DNA of 64,000 nt from Luteirhabdus pelagi (GTDB lineage Bacteria; Bacteroidota; Bacteroidia; Flavobacteriales; Flavobacteriaceae). A program made the translations under genes and the position numbers. The notes under the pieces were generated by a model. It worked only from the letters and a program-made list of their open reading frames with translations. It was not told the DNA's origin and did no database searches. Location: assembly GCF_016827595.1 (NCBI RefSeq), contig NZ_JAECMS010000001.1, positions 857,655 to 921,654 on the forward strand, written 5' to 3'. Positions 59,510-64,000 of the stretch are shown piece after piece. Position 1 is the stretch's first letter, and the number at the start of each line of letters is the position of its first letter.

Positions 59510-60013
59510 TTACATTAGATTATGGTCCATTGCATTCTTTTCAAAGAAAGGTAGATAGCTTTTTAATGATTTAATTTCTTTAGAAACCACATTTCTAACA
59601 TAAAAGGAAATGATTTCATTTATCTCATCTTTGGTCCCTCTCTCCAATATTCTTTTAATCACAGATCTTTTATTTTTATCCCAATCTATGGTATCAAAGT
59701 TCGTATCCCAAAAGAGAATCCTTCTTATTTTAGTGAAATTAGGAATAGTCCTTACTTTAGCAGCGGCCTCCTTTACATCGTAGCTTGCCTGCAATAGCAT
59801 GAAGTAATCCTTCTCAGTACCAAATACATTTGCCAACTTAATGGAGAGCTTTGGGTTAATATTTCTCCTTTTATTAAGAATGGCACTTATGGTTTGTTTA
59901 TGCTCACCAATGGCAGCTGCCAGCTGACTACTTTTGAGATTACGATTATCAAGCTCCCATCGAATTAACGCACCAGGATGAATACCTTTTATTTTTCCTA
60001 AACTTGGCAACAT
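59510..60013 (-). CDS. HTH antitoxin-like protein (AbiE-type operon, DUF6922-like tail)
   Basis: A 167-residue protein. The N-terminal helix-turn-helix covers IHPGALIRWELDNRNLKSSQLAAAIGEHKQTISAILNKRRNI (about 11-52), HigA/XRE-like. The C-terminal part RRILFWDTNFDTIDWDKNKRSVIKRILERGTKDEINEIISFYV resembles the DUF6922-type tail (LFWD ... DW ... I-x-R-V-x-E-R-G) that precedes AbiEii toxins. I use the ATG at 60011-60013 (MLPSLGKIKG); the frame has an ATG 17 codons upstream covering the operator. It is followed by a broken toxin gene, so it may be an orphan antitoxin. Confidence 0.78.
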   Translation of the reverse strand: MLPSLGKIKGIHPGALIRWELDNRNLKSSQLAAAIGEHKQTISAILNKRRNINPKLSIKLANVFGTEKDYFMLLQASYDVKEAAAKVRTIPNFTKIRRILFWDTNFDTIDWDKNKRSVIKRILERGTKDEINEIISFYVRNVVSKEIKSLKSYLPFFEKNAMDHNLM

Positions 60014-60056
60014 AAAGAAGTTAAATTTACCCGTAAAAACAACATAAATCAAAAAA

Positions 60057-60074
60057 GTAAACAAAATTGTTTAC
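60057..60074. promoter_or_regulatory. Operator-like dyad GTAAACAA-AA-TTGTTTAC
   Basis: Perfect 8-bp inverted arms with a 2-bp spacer, 44 bp upstream of the chosen HTH start. Its position and symmetry fit autoregulation by the HTH protein. Confidence 0.65.
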
Positions 60075-60196
60075 TTCTAAATTGCTTTCAACTGAAATCA
60101 ATAGCTGCCTATCGAAGCTTGAAGGCCTTCACCCACAACCTATTTCTTTTTATAATTTGCCTCTTATACAGCAATTTCTATTCTTATGCATCATTT

Positions 60197-61105
60197 TTAT
60201 TTGACTATCCGAACAACATATATCTGTTTGTCTTTTTTGTCATGAATTCTAACAAAATACACTCCATCTAGCATTGCAATTTTCCCAATTTCAATACCAT
60301 CAGCACCGGCATGGCTGCCCTGATGTATTATTTCTCCCAGCGTATTAACCACCTCCCACTTAAGGTCCGTCCTATCTTTGCCAATCTTTATTACCGAATT
60401 GTCTGTAATTGGGTTTGGATAGACCAAGATATCAGTATTATTTTTGAGACCATCCATACCTAGCACCACCTCATCGAAGCCACATTCCATATATTCGATT
60501 GCATTTTCCAAGCTATCGAGAATTGGATATAAGTCACCAGTAGCAGCGATGGTGACAACTCTAACTAGCACTCCGGATTGTGAAGATGGAAAGGTTTTCT
60601 CCACAGCTGTTATATTGTTCGTTAGCGTAGCTAGATCCTCATTTGATACGGTTTCCACACCTTCGATGAAATCGATGAAATCATTCTTATCAAAATCATT
60701 CGGAACTGTTTCGATATATAGTAGGGGCAGGTATTGAAATTCCCCCTCATCATTGGAACAGTCGTTCTCTACGCAAAAATGAAAATTGATAGCGTTTTCC
60801 AATTCGGATAGGATTGGGTAGATTTCGGATTGCGCCTCGATGGTCACCACCTCACCCGTTGCCATGGGAAATATTTTATAAACAGCGATAACTTCTGTGG
60901 ATAGCGTGTTTAAATCATCAGCAGCAATATCATCAAGAGCCGTTATGTGTGATAAAAAGTCGTTTTTATCAAAATCTACCGGTACTTCGGCAATATTTAA
61001 CTCGGCCCGGTACTCATAGTTGCCGTCGTATTGTAAACAATCATTTTGGCTAAAAGCAAGGGAAATATTTAGTACCAAGGACAGCGTAAATACTATCCTT
61101 TTCAT
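60197..61105 (-). CDS. Secreted T9SS cargo with two ~85-residue internal repeats
   Basis: A 302-residue secreted protein. Signal MKRIVFTLSLVLNISLAFSQ. Two tandem homologous units follow: ...LNIAEVPVDFDKNDFLSHITALDDI... and ...LYIETVPNDFDKNDFIDFIEGVETV..., each ending EIYPILSELENAINF or DLYPILDSLENAIEY and carrying one pair of Cys. The C-terminal ~75 residues (ILVYPNPITDNSVIKIG to YVVRIVK) are a type A T9SS sorting domain. The duplicated unit is not one I recognise. Start chosen at the ATG 61103-61105, before the signal peptide. Confidence 0.85.
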   Translation of the reverse strand: MKRIVFTLSLVLNISLAFSQNDCLQYDGNYEYRAELNIAEVPVDFDKNDFLSHITALDDIAADDLNTLSTEVIAVYKIFPMATGEVVTIEAQSEIYPILSELENAINFHFCVENDCSNDEGEFQYLPLLYIETVPNDFDKNDFIDFIEGVETVSNEDLATLTNNITAVEKTFPSSQSGVLVRVVTIAATGDLYPILDSLENAIEYMECGFDEVVLGMDGLKNNTDILVYPNPITDNSVIKIGKDRTDLKWEVVNTLGEIIHQGSHAGADGIEIGKIAMLDGVYFVRIHDKKDKQIYVVRIVK

Positions 61106-61171
61106 ATTTTCAATTTTAATCATGGTTATATATTGAAGGCATTATTGGTTGATTTTAAAACAACTTTTCGC

Positions 61172-61663
61172 TCATTGCCCTACATACTTCGCAGGTATTT
61201 CTAAACTTTCACGCTCTACAGTCCATAAAAGGCTAACTATCCACCATCGGTTATCATAATAGGTTAACTGATAGCTATTCACACCTCTTTCTTCAACACC
61301 CTCGGAATCCTTGCCATAAAAACTTTGAAACACTTGCGCGATTCCGTTATACTCGTCCACTATTTTATGAATTTCCTTTTCGAGATACCCTTCTTCATAA
61401 TAAGGATCTTTTAAGAGATTAAGAAAGTCATCAAGCGATACCGTTTCAGCTTTTGCATCATCAGCCACTGTAAGTATGGCAGAGGGGTGAAATAAATTCC
61501 TAACTGCTGTGGTATCCATTTTCTCTCCCTTTTCTATAGTTATTTGGTCAAGTAGTTCGTTGATAATGCCATCAATGGATGCAACCGGAACCATATTCCT
61601 TTCCTGAGCTGCCGAATTATTTAAGGTTATAAAGGAAAGTATTGCGCAAAGAAGGTATTTCAT
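61172..61663 (-). CDS. Secreted hypothetical protein, NTF2/SnoaL-like
   Basis: A 163-residue protein with signal MKYLLCAILSFITLNNSAAQ. The segment DTTAVRNLFHPSAILTVADDAKAETVSLDDFLNLLKDP and the end VNSYQLTYYDNRWWIVSLLWTVE fit the helix plus curved-sheet pattern of NTF2-like domains, with the last strands rich in Trp and Tyr. Catalytic residues cannot be assigned. Function unknown. Confidence 0.72.
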   Translation of the reverse strand: MKYLLCAILSFITLNNSAAQERNMVPVASIDGIINELLDQITIEKGEKMDTTAVRNLFHPSAILTVADDAKAETVSLDDFLNLLKDPYYEEGYLEKEIHKIVDEYNGIAQVFQSFYGKDSEGVEERGVNSYQLTYYDNRWWIVSLLWTVERESLEIPAKYVGQ

Positions 61664-61795
61664 AAAATGTCTATTAATTATTGCTAACAGGATTTTTGAC
61701 GTAAAATCAAATTACGAATTTTTCAGATAAGCCTGTTTAAAGTAATTCTTTAATAATCATCAGAGCAATTTACGTTATGCGTTGTTAGCAGTTGT

Positions 61796-62863
61796 TTATT
61801 GATTAATCAGATCAATAGCTTCTATAATAACTTGATCCCTTCCAGTTATTATATCTTCATGAGTATTTTTCACCTCTATATCTGGTTCTACTCCAATTCC
61901 CTCAAAATTTTTCATATTGGCCGAGAAATACTTTTGATGTGATAAGGTCGCCAACCATCCGTTTGGCAATTTAAAATCAAACATGTCTGAGAATATCCCA
62001 TTTGTGTTATCTCCAAGAATACTTACATATGGTAATTCTTTCATCGCTAGGGCAAAGACCTCGGCAGCGCTTGCTGTTAGGTCACTTGTCAAGATCACAA
62101 TGGGTCCTGTATATTGGACTTGCCCAGCGGGTGATATGTGGCTTATAACCATTTTTTTGTATCTCGAAGTACCATTTATTCTTTCTTTTTTTAAGAACCC
62201 AACTCTTTTTTTATCGGTAAACCTGCTTGCTATAATCATTGAATTTTTATCATCGCCGCCACCGTTGAACCTTATGTCAATAATAACCCCCTTCAAACCT
62301 TTAAAATTTTTGACCGCATCATCTATATATCTTTTATATTCTCTTGAGCTCAGTTTCCCCATAGATAGAATTCTCAAGTATCCAAAATCTTCCGACTTAT
62401 AATATTCTAATGTACTGTTCCCTGAGTTGCCAATATGAATGAACCCATTCTCTCTTAATGTACTATCAGTGGTTTTCAATAGTTTATATATTGTGTACTT
62501 ATCATTTTTTGATAGTGGGAATCGTTCCAGAAACTTAGAGGGACTACCGTCATCTCCCCTCTTGAGTACCTTTCCCTTTCTCCCGTATTCAATTAGGTTT
62601 ACGTGGCCATCTTTTAGCTCGAGAAGCATTTTGTTACAGACCTTAAATAAACTATCATTTGTGGTGCGTTCATTGATAAGTGGACGATAGGCCTTATAAA
62701 CAGAGTCCCAGTTTACGTTTTTTAATTCAAAATTTGCATATCTATCATTGAACACACTCCATAATTTATCAAAATTTTTAACTGGATTATCTATTCGATC
62801 AACCTGTGCAAATAAGGAGGCGAAAGATAGTAGTAGATGAAGAACCATAATTTTTCTAGCCAT
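61796..62863 (-). CDS. S41 family C-terminal processing-type peptidase
   Basis: A 355-residue secreted serine protease. Signal MARKIMVLHLLLSFASLFAQ. The N-terminal helical domain (NFDKLWSVFNDRYANFELKNVNWDSVYKAYRPLI) is of the tricorn/IRBP type and leads to LKDGHVNL. The catalytic core has GVIIDIRFNGGGDD and the nucleophile Ser265 in TSDLTASAAEVF. A recognisable PDZ domain is missing between them. The end FEGIGVEPDIEV is the usual S41 tail. Likely acts outside the cytoplasm on unknown peptides. Confidence 0.9.
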   Translation of the reverse strand: MARKIMVLHLLLSFASLFAQVDRIDNPVKNFDKLWSVFNDRYANFELKNVNWDSVYKAYRPLINERTTNDSLFKVCNKMLLELKDGHVNLIEYGRKGKVLKRGDDGSPSKFLERFPLSKNDKYTIYKLLKTTDSTLRENGFIHIGNSGNSTLEYYKSEDFGYLRILSMGKLSSREYKRYIDDAVKNFKGLKGVIIDIRFNGGGDDKNSMIIASRFTDKKRVGFLKKERINGTSRYKKMVISHISPAGQVQYTGPIVILTSDLTASAAEVFALAMKELPYVSILGDNTNGIFSDMFDFKLPNGWLATLSHQKYFSANMKNFEGIGVEPDIEVKNTHEDIITGRDQVIIEAIDLINQ

Positions 62864-63023
62864 AATTTTTAATTAAATAACCGCTAACGATCTTGAAAAG
62901 GAATAGCAGCATATTTTTACACACTAATTTTTCGGTTTTATAATGACTTTTGATTTATTAATTTTCCTAATCTTAAGCACAAATACCGTTATTTTTTATA
63001 TGCGTTGATACACAAAGTAATTA

Positions 63024-63923
63024 TTACATAAACCATAGTTCAATTGTACCTTGTGATGTTTTTGATTGTAGGCTTGGAATATATTTTATTTCAATTTTTT
63101 TATTACGATTTCTTTCAATCTCACTTTTAATTAAATTAACTAAATCAATATCTTCTTCGAAATAGTATCGTATCTCATTTTTATTATTAACCTCTCTGTT
63201 TTCAATTAATTCTATGCCCAATGCATTTAAGCCTAGCAAATTCAAATCATTCATTATTTTATTAATCTCATCTCTTTGATTTTCATTATAGATATGCAAG
63301 TATATCTTATTTCTTTTTTTATAAGTATTATTAATATCTAACATCAATGGCTCGGCTTTAATTCTTTCTATATTCGCATTTTTAATTTCCAATTGTTGTT
63401 TTTCTTCTATTTGCGATTTATTTAGAGTGTCTTCTTTTTTTAGCTTTAAAAGCTCTGCCTTTGTAATTGAATCTTCTTTTTTGAATATTCTGTAATCTTC
63501 CTCAACCACTTTTAAATATTTGACCCATCCAGTTCTAAGTTTTTCAGAAGGAGAAACATTTGAATAAAATTGAGCCAGTAGTAATCTATTCTTTGGGTTC
63601 TCGTGAAACACAACTGTTTTATTAGCATATCTATCATACATTTGTAACTCTATAAGACCTCTCTCTCTGTCTTTGAAACCCCAATTAATAACAAATGTTA
63701 TCAGAGTAAGGCCTACTGTACCAATCAACCATTTTACAATGTCAACCTTTAATTTATACTTTTCGAATTCTTCAGAAAAAGTTGCGTATTTATTTTGTGA
63801 ATTATCTGGGACTCTAAACAAATTTTCGAATTTAATATCCTCGACTTTATTAGTTGATGGATAAGTAGATTTTCTTAAATTCTCTTTTAGTTCATCTTCG
63901 GTTATATCAAAATTCTCAGACAT
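63024..63923 (-). CDS. Hypothetical single-pass membrane protein with coiled coil
   Basis: A 299-residue protein from the ATG at 63921-63923 (MSENFDITEDEL). A cytoplasmic acidic N-terminus precedes one helix (VDIVKWLIGTVGLTLITFVINWGF, about 61-84). A Lys/Glu-rich coiled coil lies near 145-185 (KAELLKLKKEDTLNKSQIEEKQQLEIKNANIERIKAE), followed by an alpha/beta domain with IYLHIYNENQRDEINKIMNDLNLLG. Codon use is strongly AT-biased, unlike the core genes. No family recognised; the last domain faintly suggests a ligand- or peptidoglycan-binding tail but nothing can be claimed. Confidence 0.7.
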   Translation of the reverse strand: MSENFDITEDELKENLRKSTYPSTNKVEDIKFENLFRVPDNSQNKYATFSEEFEKYKLKVDIVKWLIGTVGLTLITFVINWGFKDRERGLIELQMYDRYANKTVVFHENPKNRLLLAQFYSNVSPSEKLRTGWVKYLKVVEEDYRIFKKEDSITKAELLKLKKEDTLNKSQIEEKQQLEIKNANIERIKAEPLMLDINNTYKKRNKIYLHIYNENQRDEINKIMNDLNLLGLNALGIELIENREVNNKNEIRYYFEEDIDLVNLIKSEIERNRNKKIEIKYIPSLQSKTSQGTIELWFM

Positions 63924-64000
63924 AATCATTTTTTTTAGTTATCAGAGGAAGTAAATTTTTTTTGAAATCGTTTACTTTGTTCCCACCAAAAAAATTAGTC

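Larger units (their letters stand above)
55629..64000. mobile_element. Accessory island next to the tRNA fragment (right end outside window)
   Basis: From 55629 onwards the DNA is visibly AT-richer, gene spacing is loose, and all supported genes are on the minus strand and are hypotheticals, secreted proteins, a toxin-antitoxin remnant and a protease. No integrase is visible within the window. The island call rests on the tRNA 3' fragment and the change in gene content and composition. Confidence 0.6.

Noticed and set aside
59349-59558. Plus-strand frame of 69 codons
   Set aside because: It is antisense to the truncated AbiEii frame and the end of the antitoxin gene, which have family support.

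Overview
The window comes from the chromosome of a gliding or type IX-secreting marine-type member of Bacteroidota, most likely Flavobacteriaceae. The reasons are gldJ, porU and porV; secreted proteins with C-terminal 'YPNP' sorting domains; a ~686-residue FtsZ with a long acidic tail; the Flavobacteriia order of the dcw cluster; repeated -7 boxes of the TAnnTTTG type; and few Shine-Dalgarno sites. The window was read by eye, so genus and species are not claimed.

Layout. (1) 1-622: two perfect tandem copies of a 313-bp unit with a small GIY-YIG nuclease gene; upstream of each copy is a tRNA-like fragment with a 20-bp palindrome in its D-arm. (2) 670-17019, minus strand: yqeY, then a complete dcw cluster transcribed mraZ-rsmH-ftsL-ftsI-murE-mraY-murD-ftsW-murG-murC-ftsQ-ftsA-ftsZ, with an array of MraZ-type operator boxes at its promoter. 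(3) 17208-23589: a hydrolase, mpl (muropeptide recycling) between two repeat clusters, a TPR protein, two DUF4136 lipoproteins, obgE and adk. (4) 23754-37593, mostly plus strand: purK-purE, an M3 peptidase, a sigma factor with a mini zinc-finger anti-sigma, a UbiA-like membrane protein, gcvP, a KASIII/methyltransferase/glycosyltransferase set, an alkaline phosphatase and an MlaE-MlaF pair. (5) 37662-55093: a secreted FG-GAP/UnbV protein, DUF389, mannose-1-phosphate guanylyltransferase, SprT-like, SDR, pdhC-pdhA, cdd, porV, porU, gldJ and murF. The cell-wall pathway is therefore nearly complete here (murC, D, E, F, G, mraY, mpl, ftsI, ftsW).

(6) 55138-55368: a tRNA locus in which one tRNA-Val(GAC) gene is split in its D-loop by 144 bp that contain a second, intact tRNA-Val(GAC). 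(7) 55607-64000: an AT-richer accessory island that begins at a tRNA 3'-end fragment (likely att site) and carries hypotheticals, a YadA-head-like secreted protein, an antitoxin-like HTH gene followed by a truncated AbiEii toxin, T9SS cargo and an S41 protease.

The most unusual signal is a family of short palindromes built from CCTGCCTG/CAGGCAGG. They sit in tRNA D-arms (start of the window and 55 kb) and in another repeat, where the same window holds the matching empty site (19637) and filled site (18083). Two copies lie just upstream of the duplicated GIY-YIG genes. This suggests, but does not prove, a small mobile palindrome associated with a GIY-YIG nuclease.
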